Assembly (NCBI GenBank): GCA_964625225.1
Contig: CAZVAR010000005.1
Coordinates: 1 to 63,910, forward strand
Source of the DNA: CAZVAR01 sp964625225
Lineage (GTDB): Bacteria; Pseudomonadota; Alphaproteobacteria; JAJUGE01
Reading direction: 5' to 3'
DNA: 63,910 nt
Made by a program: the position numbers and the translations under genes. The notes under the pieces are model-generated. The model was not told the origin of the DNA, did not search any database, and was given only the letters and a program-made list of their open reading frames with translations. Numbering within the stretch: position 1 is the first letter of the stretch; each line of letters opens with the position of its first letter. Positions 24,899-33,465 of the stretch are shown here, piece after piece.

Positions 24899-25510
24899 CT
24901 ACGCCGCAGCGCTCGGGCGGGCCTTCACGCGATCGTACCAGGCGGCGATGTTCTTGCGGTCGCGATTCAGCGGTTGGCCGACATTGTTCGCGAAATCGAC
25001 GAAGCAGAACAGCAGCACGTCGGCCAGGGTGAACCGGTCCCCCGCGATGTAGGGCTTGCCCTCCATCAACCCGTCGAGCCAGCCCAGCCGTTCCTGCGCA
25101 ATGGCCTTGAGGTCGTCCGCCGCGTGCGGGATGCAGTGAATGCGGTCCTTGAACATCTTGAGCCCCTCGGCGAAGCGGAAACCGTTCGCCATCGGCTCGA
25201 CGATGTTCAGGTCGACCCGACGCGTCCACATCCGCGTCTCGGCCTTCTCCTCGGGCGTCGTTCCGATCAGCGGCTTCTCGGGGAACTTGTCCTCCAGGTA
25301 TTCGCAGATCGCGGTGATCTCGGCGATGACGCGGCCGTCGTCGAGCTGCAACGCCGGGCACTGCCCGCTGGGATTGATCGCGAGATAGGGCTCGCGCCGG
25401 TTCTCGCCGGCCCGGATGTCGATCTCCTCGCGGGGAATCTCGATCCCTTTCTCGGCCATGAACATGCGCACGACACGCGGATTTGGCCCGACCGAATTGT
25501 AGAATTTCAT
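24899..25510 (-). CDS. Glutathione S-transferase
   Basis: This 203-residue cytosolic GST has the N-terminal thioredoxin-like half (MKFYNSVGPNPRVVRMFMAE) with a Ser/Asn at the usual active-site position, the glutathione-binding cis-proline region NPSGQCPALQLDDG near 50-63, the E-x-A motif VIAEITAICEYLED, and the helical C-terminal half with YIAGDRFTLADVLLFCFVDF, the N-capping box. It is on the same strand as, and 29 bases behind, the luciferase-like gene. Substrate unknown; GSTs near flavin oxidoreductases often serve xenobiotic breakdown. Confidence 0.88.
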   Translation of the reverse strand: MKFYNSVGPNPRVVRMFMAEKGIEIPREEIDIRAGENRREPYLAINPSGQCPALQLDDGRVIAEITAICEYLEDKFPEKPLIGTTPEEKAETRMWTRRVDLNIVEPMANGFRFAEGLKMFKDRIHCIPHAADDLKAIAQERLGWLDGLMEGKPYIAGDRFTLADVLLFCFVDFANNVGQPLNRDRKNIAAWYDRVKARPSAAA

Positions 25511-25539
25511 CGACTCTCTCCGAACTTCGAAAACGGTGT

Positions 25540-26424
25540 TCAGGATTCCGCGAAATCGGCGACCGAACGGCGGAAGCGGCGCATGGCATCGAGATGCGCG
25601 GCCACGGACGGCAGGCCGCAATCCATCAGGCGCAGCGTAACGTGCGATATGCCAAGGTCGCGCCACTGCCGAACCCGCTCGCGCCACCCCTCCTCCGGAC
25701 CCTCGGAAGCGTGAACGGTCGCATCGAGCGGCAGCGTATCGGGGTCGCGCCCCGCCGTGCGCGCCGCATCCCGGAACAGCGCGATCTGCCGCTTCGCTTC
25801 GTCCCCCGGTGGCAGCCGCGGATTGAGGAACCAGCCGTCGCCGAGACGCGCCGCGCGCCGGATCGCGGGATCGGCGAAAGCGCCGAACCAGATCGGGATG
25901 GGCCGCTGGACCGGAAGCGGGTTGATGCCGGCATCCGTGATCCGGTGCCATTTTCCGTCGAAATCGACGGTCTCGCGGGTCCAGAGCGTGCGCAGAACCT
26001 CGATCTGCTCCTCGATGCGCCGGCCGCGATCACGAAAATTCTGCCCGAGCGCCTCGAATTCCACGGCGTTCCAGCCGAGCCCGACCCCGAAGCGCAGCCG
26101 TCCTCCGGACAGCACGTCGACCTCGGCCGCCTGCTTCGCCGCCAGCGCGGTCTGTCGCTGCGGCAGGATGATGATCGCGGTGGCGAGCTCGATTCGCTGT
26201 GTAACGCCAGCGATGAACCCCATGAGGACCAGGGGCTCATGGAACAGCCGGTCACGCGTATAGAACCGCGACCAATCGGGACCGCTCGGAATCCGTGCAC
26301 CGAGCACATGGTCGAGGACGTTGATGTAGTCGTAGCCGGCCTCCTCGGCCGCCTGCACGAATTCGCGGATGACCCCGGGATCGGCGCCGATCTCCGAGTG
26401 CGGAAACGAAATCCCGAAGCGCAT
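25540..26424 (-). CDS. Luciferase-like (LLM class) flavin/F420-dependent oxidoreductase
   Basis: This 294-residue TIM-barrel protein starts MRFGISFPHSEIGADPGVIR and shows the family landmarks DHVLGA near 40, GVTQRIELATAIIILPQRQT near 75-95, LAAKQAAEVDVLSGGRLRFG and VGLGWNAVEFEALGQNFRDR. Members use FMN or F420. The wording is closest to the F420-type subgroup in TIGR03619, as I remember it, but the cofactor cannot be fixed from sequence alone. It precedes the GST in the same direction. Confidence 0.85.
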   Translation of the reverse strand: MRFGISFPHSEIGADPGVIREFVQAAEEAGYDYINVLDHVLGARIPSGPDWSRFYTRDRLFHEPLVLMGFIAGVTQRIELATAIIILPQRQTALAAKQAAEVDVLSGGRLRFGVGLGWNAVEFEALGQNFRDRGRRIEEQIEVLRTLWTRETVDFDGKWHRITDAGINPLPVQRPIPIWFGAFADPAIRRAARLGDGWFLNPRLPPGDEAKRQIALFRDAARTAGRDPDTLPLDATVHASEGPEEGWRERVRQWRDLGISHVTLRLMDCGLPSVAAHLDAMRRFRRSVADFAES

Positions 26425-26549
26425 GGCCTCCCCTCGCCGATCCTGCCGGAGGGGACTCTATGCCGTGCCCGTATGTGGCGGCAAGGCGGATCGGGGATGT
26501 ATCGGCCCGGCGCGCTCATGCCGACTGATGCCACCGACGGAACCAACTC

Positions 26550-26984
26550 CTACAGCGTGATCAGGGCCAAGCCAGTATCGGGATCGCGCCTGCGGCACAG
26601 ATGCGCCGGAGACTCGGTCACGATCACCTCCAGAGTCGGCCGGACACGGGCCTCAAGCAGGTGCCCGCCAAGCGCCGTTCCGTCCCGCCGCGACAGGACG
26701 GCGTGCGGATGCACCTGCGGTCCGCCGCTCTCCTCGCGCGTGATGTCGCCGATAAGTGCGACGACCTCGACCTGCTCGTCGACCGCGATGCGGTCATAGT
26801 CCTTCCTGTCCCAGTCGAAGAAGCCGAGCACGGCGCCGCTGAACGCGCCCAGGCCCGTAAAACGGCTGGCCCCCAAGCCCTCCTTCTCGGCGAGGCGCGC
26901 GAGGCCGGCGACGGCCTCGTCCCCCTTCTCGAACACCAGCGCATAGGTCCGCTGTGGCCCGTCGTGAATCAGCTTCGCCTTCAT
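26550..26984 (-). CDS. PPC-domain (DUF296) protein
   Basis: The 144-residue product is a single PPC/DUF296 domain: YALVFEKGDEAVAGLARLAE at 14-33, SRFTGLGAFSGAVLGFFDWD near 40-59, and the metal-site-like block GGPQVHPHAVLSRRDGTALG GHL near 87-109 with its histidines. Plant members bind DNA through an AT-hook that is absent here; bacterial members are of unknown role. It stands alone between the luciferase-like gene and the ThDP enzyme, all leftward. Confidence 0.82.
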   Translation of the reverse strand: MKAKLIHDGPQRTYALVFEKGDEAVAGLARLAEKEGLGASRFTGLGAFSGAVLGFFDWDRKDYDRIAVDEQVEVVALIGDITREESGGPQVHPHAVLSRRDGTALGGHLLEARVRPTLEVIVTESPAHLCRRRDPDTGLALITL

Positions 26985-27207
26985 GTCCGGTCACTCCTAC
27001 GGCCGGTTGGATGAACCTCGGAGCAGCGCCGGTGCTTCCGGAGGCCGGTGGCAGCACCAGCGTGCGCCATCGCGCGCACGAGGAACGTCGCGTCCCACGC
27101 GTGGGTGCGTTCGGATTCCGTGCGGATTGCGGGCCGTCGGCCGGAATGCGACGGGCTGTCACCGCGGCCGGGGATGCGCGCGTCCCCGCGACAATACGGT
27201 CGGGCGG

Positions 27208-28962
27208 TCAGATCATCTCGCGGATGCGGTTCGACAACGCGGTCAGCGCGATCTTGCCACGATGCGGCGTTCCGCGCGCCAGCGACTCCGCGAAGTGGAG
27301 TGCCTGCTTCGCCTTGATCTTGGGCGGCATCGGCGGCTCGTGCGGATCGACCACCGCTTCGATCACGGTCGGGCCGGGTTCGTTCAGCGCCTGATCGAGG
27401 ACCGCACCGCATTTCGCCGGATCGTCGATCGTGTAGCCCTTCGCCCCGACCGCGCGCGCAAAGGCGGCGAAGTCGATCGGGTGCAGATCGCAGCCGAATT
27501 CCGGGTTGCCCAGGAAAACCATCTGCTCCCACTTGATCTGTCCGAGCGAGTTGTTCTTCACGACCACGATCTTGACCGGCAGCTCGTACTTCACGCAGGT
27601 CGCGAGATCCCCCATGAGCATCGTGAAGCCGCCGTCACCGACCAGCGCCACGACCTGCCGGTCGGGATAGGCGATCTGCGCCGCCACGGCGTAAGGCAGG
27701 CCGCAGGCCATGGTCGCGAGATTACCCGAGAGCGTGCACATCTGCCCGCGTCGGACCGGCATCTGGCGCGCATACCAGGTGGCGATCGTGCCGGAGTCGC
27801 ACGCGAAGATGGCGTCGGAGCGGAGCCGCTTGCCGAGCTCCCAAGCGACCACCTGCGGCTTCATCGGCGTATCCCGGCGGGTACCCCGCTCCTCCATGAG
27901 CTGCCACCAGTCCCGCATCCCGCTCTGCGCCTGTTCGAGGAACGAGCGGTTGGTCTTGCGCTGCAGCAGCGGGATCAATGCCGCCAGCGTGAGTCTCGCA
28001 TCGCCGACCAGCCCGACTTCGGTGGGATAGCGCAGGCCGATACGGGTCGGGTCGAGGTCGATCTGGACGCAGCGCGCTTGGCCCGGCGCGGGGTAGTACT
28101 CGATATAGGGGAAGCTGCTGCCGGCGATCAGCAGCGTGTCGCACCCCTCGAGCGCGTCCTGTGACGGCGCGGTCCCGAGCAACCCCACTGAGCCGGTCGT
28201 GTAGGGACTGTCGTCCGGAACCGCCATCTTGCCGAGCAGCGGCTTGCCGATGGGTGCGGCCAACAGATCGGCGATCTTCTCCAGTTCGTCGGCGGCGCCG
28301 ATCGCGCCGCGCCCGGCCAGGATCGTCACCTTGCTGCCGGCATTGAGGACGTCCGCTGCGCGGTGCAGATCGTCCTCGTGCGGCAACGCCGCGCGCTTTG
28401 CCCAAACATCGGAGGTGTGGCCGGGTACGTTGCGCGGCGAGGCCCTCGCGCCGTCGAACGGCTGGTCCTGCAGATCGACCGGCATGGTGAGATGCGCCAC
28501 CCCACGGCGGGCGAGCGCCGTCCGGCAGGCGAGCTCGGCCACGTTGCGGACGTGAGCGGGCCCCATCACGCGAGAGTTGTAGACGCACACGTCCATGAAC
28601 AGCTTGTCGAGGTCGACATCCTGCTGGCTGTAAGTGTCCAGGAGGTCGTGATAGTGCAGCCCGGTGATCGCCAGCACCGGCGCACCGTCGAGCTTGGCGT
28701 CGTAGAGTCCGTTCAGCAGATGGATTCCGCCGGGTCCCGACGTGGCGAGGCAGCAACCGAGCCGGCCGGTCCACTTGGCGTAGCCGCAGGCCATGAACGC
28801 CGCCGACTCCTCGTGGCGGACCTGGACGAAGCGCATTCGGTCCTGACGCTTGCGCAATGCCTCCATGATGCCGTTGATGCCGTCGCCCGGCAGCCCGAAC
28901 ACGACGTCGACGCCCCAGTCGGCAATCGTGTCGAGAAGAATGTCGGAGGCGGTATCAGCCAT
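27208..28962 (-). CDS. Thiamine-diphosphate enzyme, pyruvate oxidase/acetolactate synthase-like
   Basis: The 584-residue protein has the three-domain ThDP oxidase fold: N-terminal Pyr domain (GVDVVFGLPGDGINGIMEAL; catalytic Glu in VRHEESAAFMACGYAKWTG), central domain (KVTILAGRGAIGAADELEKI) and C-terminal PP domain with GDGGFTMLMGDLATCVKYEL ending in VVKNNSLGQIKWEQ, the metal/ThDP motif. The LDTYSQQDVDLDKLFMDVCV block resembles pyruvate:quinone oxidoreductases (PoxB) more than acetolactate synthase. A PoxB-like C-terminal membrane peptide is not obvious. It is divergent from the E1 genes, 237 bases away. Confidence 0.82.
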   Translation of the reverse strand: MADTASDILLDTIADWGVDVVFGLPGDGINGIMEALRKRQDRMRFVQVRHEESAAFMACGYAKWTGRLGCCLATSGPGGIHLLNGLYDAKLDGAPVLAITGLHYHDLLDTYSQQDVDLDKLFMDVCVYNSRVMGPAHVRNVAELACRTALARRGVAHLTMPVDLQDQPFDGARASPRNVPGHTSDVWAKRAALPHEDDLHRAADVLNAGSKVTILAGRGAIGAADELEKIADLLAAPIGKPLLGKMAVPDDSPYTTGSVGLLGTAPSQDALEGCDTLLIAGSSFPYIEYYPAPGQARCVQIDLDPTRIGLRYPTEVGLVGDARLTLAALIPLLQRKTNRSFLEQAQSGMRDWWQLMEERGTRRDTPMKPQVVAWELGKRLRSDAIFACDSGTIATWYARQMPVRRGQMCTLSGNLATMACGLPYAVAAQIAYPDRQVVALVGDGGFTMLMGDLATCVKYELPVKIVVVKNNSLGQIKWEQMVFLGNPEFGCDLHPIDFAAFARAVGAKGYTIDDPAKCGAVLDQALNEPGPTVIEAVVDPHEPPMPPKIKAKQALHFAESLARGTPHRGKIALTALSNRIREMI

Positions 28963-29199
28963 GTGCGGCCCTTCCGGGAATGCATTGGACCGGCGCGGGC
29001 GCGGCCGCCGTCAACGGCCGGTCGCCGATCGGTAGACTTGCAACCCGTGCAGGGAAAGGTCGGTTCCCGGCGGCGGGCGACAAACCGGAACGCCGCCGGC
29101 CGGCCCCAGCGCGCTCGCAGTACCGATTCGGCTCGGGCGGGTTGCGTCGGGGCCGCTGCCCGGCCCACAATGACCGGATCAGCCAAAGGGAGTTTCGTG

Positions 29200-30189
29200 A
29201 TGGCCGAATCGGCGAGTCCGAGCAATCTCTCCAAGGACGAGCTTCTCGAAATGTACCGGAAGATGAACCTCATCCGCCGGATCGAGGAGCGCCTCGGTGA
29301 AGACTTCAAACGTGGCGAATTGCCCGGCCCCGTCCACCTCTATATCGGCGAGGAAGCGATTGCTGTCGGCGCCTGCGCCCATCTCGCCGATACCGACTGG
29401 ATCGCCAGCACCCATCGCGGCCACGGCCATTTCATTGCGAAGGGCGGCGATCCCAAGGCCATGATCGCGGAGGTGTACGGCCGCTCGACCGGAATCTGCC
29501 GCGGTATGGGCGGCTCGATGCACGTCGCCGATTTCGGTCGCGGCATCATGGGTGCCAACGGCATTGTCGGCGGCGGTATCGGGCTCACCGTCGGAGCCGC
29601 GCTCGCGGCACAGCTCGACAAGAAGAGAGCGGTGGCCGTCTGCTTCTTCGGCGACGGGGCGTCCAATCAGGGCGTGCTGATGGAGGCGCTGAACGTCGCC
29701 GCGCTCTGGAAGCTGCCGCTGATCCTCATCTGCGAGAACAACGGCTTCTCCGAATTCTCACCGACCGCGACCGTGACCAGCGGCGAGATCGCTGACCGCG
29801 CCAAACCGTTCGGCGTGCCGTCCGCGACGGTGGACGGCAACGACGTGATCGCCGTCTGGCAGGCTACGCACGCCGCGGTGCGTCGCGCCCGGGCGGGCGA
29901 CGGGCCCAGCCTGCTCGAGTGCCGGACGTACCGGCAAAGGGGCCACGTCGAAGCCGAGGTCACGTTCCTGACCAAGCCCTACCGCAGCGAGGAGGAGGTG
30001 GCGGCCTGGATAGCGCGCGATCCCCTGCCGCGCTTCGCCAGCTATCTGACCGGGAACGGCATCGCCGACGACGACGAGCTGGCGGCGATCGTCTCCGGCG
30101 TCGAGCGCACCGTGGCGGAGGCGGTCGCCTTCGCCTCCGACAGCCCCTGGCCGGCGCCCGAGCAGGCGCGGCAGTTCATGTTCGCCTGA
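29200..30189 (+). CDS. acoA: 2-oxoacid/acetoin dehydrogenase E1 alpha subunit
   Basis: The 329-residue subunit has YRKMNLIRRIEERLGEDFKR near 16-35, GPVHLYIGEEAIAVGACAHL, the HRGHGHFIAKGG loop and the ThDP motif FFGDGASNQGVLMEALNVAA ending in ICENN. Together with the beta subunit it decarboxylates a 2-oxoacid or acetoin and passes the acyl group to a lipoyl domain. An ATG at 29200 is chosen (a GTG just before it and a longer frame upstream lack family sequence). The three genes alpha, beta and lipoyl protein form one rightward operon. PDH-type and acetoin-type cannot be told apart safely. Confidence 0.88.
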   Translation: MAESASPSNLSKDELLEMYRKMNLIRRIEERLGEDFKRGELPGPVHLYIGEEAIAVGACAHLADTDWIASTHRGHGHFIAKGGDPKAMIAEVYGRSTGICRGMGGSMHVADFGRGIMGANGIVGGGIGLTVGAALAAQLDKKRAVAVCFFGDGASNQGVLMEALNVAALWKLPLILICENNGFSEFSPTATVTSGEIADRAKPFGVPSATVDGNDVIAVWQATHAAVRRARAGDGPSLLECRTYRQRGHVEAEVTFLTKPYRSEEEVAAWIARDPLPRFASYLTGNGIADDDELAAIVSGVERTVAEAVAFASDSPWPAPEQARQFMFA

Positions 30190-30203
30190 AAAAGGGACGA
30201 GCG

Positions 30204-31175
30204 ATGGCACGCAAGCGCATGATCAACGCCATCAACGAGGCGCTCGCCGAGGAGATGGACCGCGATTCCAAAGTGATCCTGTTCGGCGAGGACGTGCAGA
30301 TCAGCGTAATGGGCGATACGCGCGGTCTCTATGAGCGCTTCGGCCCCGACCGGGTGCGCAATACGCCGATCTGCGAGAACGTGATGACCGGCATGGCCGT
30401 CGGCGCCGCGGCGGCCGGCTACCGCGTCATCTGCCACATGATGTACGGTAATTTCCTCTACACCGGCATGGACGCGATCGCCAACCAGGCGGCAAAGCTG
30501 CGCTACATGACCGGCGGCCAGATCAAGCTGCCGATCGTCTATATGGGCGTCTTCGGCGGCGGCCGCTCCTCCGCGGCGCAGCATTCCGACGCGATGCATC
30601 CGATGTTCATGAATCTGGGCGGCGTCAAGGTGGTGCTGCCCGGCTCGCCGGCCGACGCCAAGGGGCTCCTCAAGGCGGCGATCCGGGACGACAATCCGGT
30701 GATCTTTCTTCAGGCGGCCGGACGAGGCGGCGAAAGCGGCGAGGTCCCGGACGAGGACTATGCCATTCCGCTCGGCGTCGCCGACGTGAAGCGCCCCGGT
30801 CGCGACGTGACCCTCGTGGCGATCGGAAGCATGGTCCGCCCGGCGCTGCGGGCGGCCGAGGACCTGGCCCGCGATGGCATCGAGGCGGAAGTGGTCGACC
30901 CGCGCACGGTCTACCCGCTCGACGAACAGGCTATCCTCGCCTCCGTGGCCCGCACCGGACGGCTCGTGATCGTCGACGAGTCGCGCGATGCGTGCAGCGC
31001 CGCCAGTCATATTGCGGCGATCGCCGTGGAGAAGGCTTTCCGGCAGCTCAAGGCGCCGGTGCTGCGCGTGACCGTACCGAACGTCGCGATCCCCTACTCG
31101 CCGCCGCTCGAAAAGCTGGTGGTGCCGGACGCCGACCGCGTCGCCCAAGCCGTCCGCCAGGTCATGCAGGGCTGA
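30204..31175 (+). CDS. acoB: 2-oxoacid/acetoin dehydrogenase E1 beta subunit
   Basis: The 323-residue transketolase-type subunit starts MARKRMINAINEALAEEMDR and contains VILFGEDVQISVMGDTRGLY, TPICENVMTGMAVGAAAAGY, the central GGGRSSAAQHSDAMHPMFMN and the C-terminal VVDPRTVYPLDEQAILASVA and VTVPNVAIPYSPPLEKLVVP. It begins 14 bases after E1 alpha with an AAGGGACGA site. All core blocks are present, so the E1 heterotetramer should be functional. Confidence 0.9.
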   Translation: MARKRMINAINEALAEEMDRDSKVILFGEDVQISVMGDTRGLYERFGPDRVRNTPICENVMTGMAVGAAAAGYRVICHMMYGNFLYTGMDAIANQAAKLRYMTGGQIKLPIVYMGVFGGGRSSAAQHSDAMHPMFMNLGGVKVVLPGSPADAKGLLKAAIRDDNPVIFLQAAGRGGESGEVPDEDYAIPLGVADVKRPGRDVTLVAIGSMVRPALRAAEDLARDGIEAEVVDPRTVYPLDEQAILASVARTGRLVIVDESRDACSAASHIAAIAVEKAFRQLKAPVLRVTVPNVAIPYSPPLEKLVVPDADRVAQAVRQVMQG

Positions 31176-31186
31176 GGAGCGAGAAG

Positions 31187-31423
31187 ATGAAGGTCACGCT
31201 GAAGCTCCCGCGCATCAGCATGAACATGGAGGAAGGCACGATCACGAGCTGGCGGATGCAGCCCGGGAGCCGGTTCAAGCAGGGCGACATCCTCTACGAG
31301 ATCGAAACCGAGAAGGCCACGCTCGAAGTGGAGGCGCCCTGCGACGGTACCTTGGTGGAGATCCTCGCCGAGGAAGGCTCGGTCGTCGAAGTCGGCGGCA
31401 ATGTGTGCCGGATCGAGCAGTAG
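31187..31423 (+). CDS. Stand-alone lipoyl (biotinyl) domain protein
   Basis: The 78-residue product is a bare lipoyl domain: KLPRISMNMEEGTITSWRMQ, then the swinging-arm lysine in EIETEKATLEVEAP (Lys43) and the closing VLEG-type half. No peripheral-subunit-binding or E2 catalytic domain follows, and no E2 or E3 gene lies nearby. It begins 11 bases after E1 beta. It should carry the acyl group made by E1, but an acyltransferase and dihydrolipoamide dehydrogenase must come from elsewhere in the genome. Confidence 0.88.
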   Translation: MKVTLKLPRISMNMEEGTITSWRMQPGSRFKQGDILYEIETEKATLEVEAPCDGTLVEILAEEGSVVEVGGNVCRIEQ

Positions 31424-31469
31424 CGATCAGCTCCTTTCAGGTTGTGGCCGACGCCCATCCGCTCCGAAA

Positions 31470-31483
31470 TTGACATAAATCAA
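31470..31483 (+). promoter_or_regulatory. FNR/FixK-type box
   Basis: TTGACATAAATCAA matches the FNR/Anr/FixK consensus TTGAT-N4-ATCAA at 9 of 10 positions. It is centred about 62 bases before the ATG of a 42-codon membrane-protein gene, a position suited to activation at -41.5 of a start site near 31518. Confidence 0.7.
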
Positions 31484-31538
31484 AGCAGCCCCGCGCCGCG
31501 CGTGGCGCCCTTGCCGAAATCTCACCGGGAGGGGTGTC

Positions 31539-31667
31539 ATGACAGGCGGCGAAGTGGCCTATCTGTTGCTCGCGATTGGCGGCATGGTTCTGTTCGGCGT
31601 CACGGTTTTCTGGGCATCGCGTTCGACTCCGGACATTCGGTCGCGGATCGAATCCGACGAGCCCTGA
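31539..31667 (+). CDS. Small (42-residue) single-pass membrane protein
   Basis: The ORF begins MTGGEVAYLLLAIGGMVLFG, continues with a hydrophobic segment to WASR at about residue 27 and ends with a charged tail (PDIRSRIESDEP). A GGGAGGGG ribosome-binding site precedes it. The FNR/FixK box upstream predicts expression at low oxygen. Small proteins of this size often are accessory subunits of terminal oxidases (CydX, CcoQ types), but no oxidase gene is nearby and I cannot assign it to a family. Confidence 0.6.
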   Translation: MTGGEVAYLLLAIGGMVLFGVTVFWASRSTPDIRSRIESDEP

Positions 31668-31895
31668 CCGTCCGAGACGGCCCCGGAGCCGCCATCGCGG
31701 GCGGCAACCGACCATCATCGGTCCAGGGTCGCCATAGCGCAGGCATACGGCGCGCCGTAGCCCGGTCGGGATCGCTTCATTGCTCGGTGGGGCGGTCGCG
31801 GGCGCGGCGCGCTCGCCGCATCACAACGCGTTGACCCGACTTGCGATCGGCGGGTAGCTTGCCTCATCGATGTCTGCTGTGGACACGACGGGCCG

Positions 31896-33326
31896 ATGGA
31901 ACCAGCCGAGCGGGACTGGTACAAAGCAGCCGCCGAGTCTTCGTTCGATGCCATGATCCGCGTGCGGCCGGACGGCACGGTCGCAGGCTGGAACCCGGCC
32001 GCGGAGCGCATCTACGGCTACAGTGCCGCCGAGGCGCGTAGCCGCCCCGTCGCGGCGCTGCTGGGCGAGGAGGACGGGGGCCCGCTGACGACGATGCTCG
32101 CGAGGCTCGAAGACGGCGGAGCCGCCGGTGTCGCCGAAGCCTCACACCGTCGCAGCGACGGCAGCCCGGTCGAGGTCATGCTGACCGTCGCGCCCGTGCA
32201 CGACACGCGGGAACGGGTCGTCGGCGCGCTGGTGATGGTCCGCGACCTGACCGAACAAAGACACGCGGTCCGGCAGCTCACGCAGGAACAGGAGAGACTG
32301 TGGGCTGCCCTCTGGGCATCCCGGATCGGCACGTTTCGTTGGAACGTCCGTCAGGACATCTTCGAATGCGACGACAACCTCCGAGGTCTTTTCGGTTTGG
32401 ACCGCGATACGCCGGTCCGCTGCGCCCAGGACTTTCTGGACCGGGTCCATCCGGAGGATCGTGACGCACTGCGCACCAGGATGCAGGAGTGTATCGATAC
32501 CGGCGAGACGTTTACGGCGGAGTTCCGCATCGTCACGCCCGATGGTGCAGTGCGCTGGCTTGCCGATCAGGCCGAGATCATCCCAGGCGACGATGGGCGA
32601 CCGCTGTTTTTCACCGGCGCCTGCCGCGATGTCACGACGCGCAGGCAGACCGAGGAAGAACTGGCGTCCGCCCTGCGCGTGCACGAACGGCTGCTGGAGC
32701 AGAAGGACGTGCTCCTGCGGGAGGTGAATCACCGGGTCAAGAACAGCCTCCAGCTCGTTTCAAGTCTGCTCGGCCTGCAGGCGCGCGCCGACATGCCCGA
32801 AGCGATCCGCCGTCATCTGGTCGAGGCCCGGGACCGGGTCGGCATGGTGGCCCGGGTGCACGAGCGGCTCTATCAGACCGGGCGGTTCCGCTCGGTTGAT
32901 CTGGGGCAGTTCGTCACCGAACTCTGCACCGAGATCGCCCGTTCGGCGGGTCTGGGAGGGCCGACGGCCAAGGTGGTGGTCGACACGGAGCCCCTGGAAA
33001 TCCCGACCGACCGTGCGATCCCGCTGGCGCTCGTGCTGAACGAACTCCTGACCAACGCCCTGAAATATGCCTATCCGGGTGAGACCAAAGGCGTGATCCG
33101 GGTGGCACTGGTAACCGCAGAGCCTGGCCATCTCCGCCTCACGGTCGAGGACGAGGGGATCGGCCTGCCGGCGGATTTCGATAGGCTGCTGCGGGCAAGC
33201 CTGGGAATGCGTCTAGTTGCGGCCCTGGTCCAGCAACTCCGCGGCAAACTGTCCATCCCGCCCCGTCGCGCCGGGGCCGCCTTCGTGGTCGCCTGTGCAA
33301 CGGGTGAGGTGCGCGACCAGGAATGA
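31896..33326 (+). CDS. PAS-domain sensor histidine kinase (HisKA_2/HWE type)
   Basis: This 476-residue kinase has two PAS domains, about residues 8-125 (AAESSFDAMIRVRPDGTVAG WN; DLTEQR) and 140-255 (IGTFRWNVRQDIFECDDNLR; ending DVTTRRQTEEELA). The HisKA_2 dimerisation domain carries the phospho-acceptor histidine in LLREVNHRVKNSLQLVSSLL near residue 280, and the ATPase has LVLNELLTNALKYAYPG and VEDEGIGLP. No membrane segment is visible, so it is a cytoplasmic kinase. Kinases of this class usually lack a dedicated regulator next door and feed the general stress response or a chemotaxis-like pathway. No regulator gene is adjacent here. Confidence 0.88.
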   Translation: MEPAERDWYKAAAESSFDAMIRVRPDGTVAGWNPAAERIYGYSAAEARSRPVAALLGEEDGGPLTTMLARLEDGGAAGVAEASHRRSDGSPVEVMLTVAPVHDTRERVVGALVMVRDLTEQRHAVRQLTQEQERLWAALWASRIGTFRWNVRQDIFECDDNLRGLFGLDRDTPVRCAQDFLDRVHPEDRDALRTRMQECIDTGETFTAEFRIVTPDGAVRWLADQAEIIPGDDGRPLFFTGACRDVTTRRQTEEELASALRVHERLLEQKDVLLREVNHRVKNSLQLVSSLLGLQARADMPEAIRRHLVEARDRVGMVARVHERLYQTGRFRSVDLGQFVTELCTEIARSAGLGGPTAKVVVDTEPLEIPTDRAIPLALVLNELLTNALKYAYPGETKGVIRVALVTAEPGHLRLTVEDEGIGLPADFDRLLRASLGMRLVAALVQQLRGKLSIPPRRAGAAFVVACATGEVRDQE

Positions 33327-33465
33327 AGCAGCCCCACCGGGCGCCGCGGCACCGTCCTCCGGACGGGAGGAGCCGCTGTCCGCGGGGCATGACCGGTAAA
33401 GGGCTTACCGCGCGGCATGCCCGGCCTGCCTATCCGGGAACGCCCTGCAGAGGAGCCGTGCGCGC

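Noticed and set aside
27208..28962. Calling the ThDP enzyme acetolactate synthase (ilvB)
   Set aside because: The middle blocks look closer to pyruvate oxidases and no ilvH/ilvC is adjacent, so only a broad ThDP enzyme call is justified.
28363..29199. An upstream extension of the E1 alpha frame
   Set aside because: The extension overlaps the divergent ThDP gene in antisense and lacks any dehydrogenase sequence. The ATG at 29200 begins the family match.
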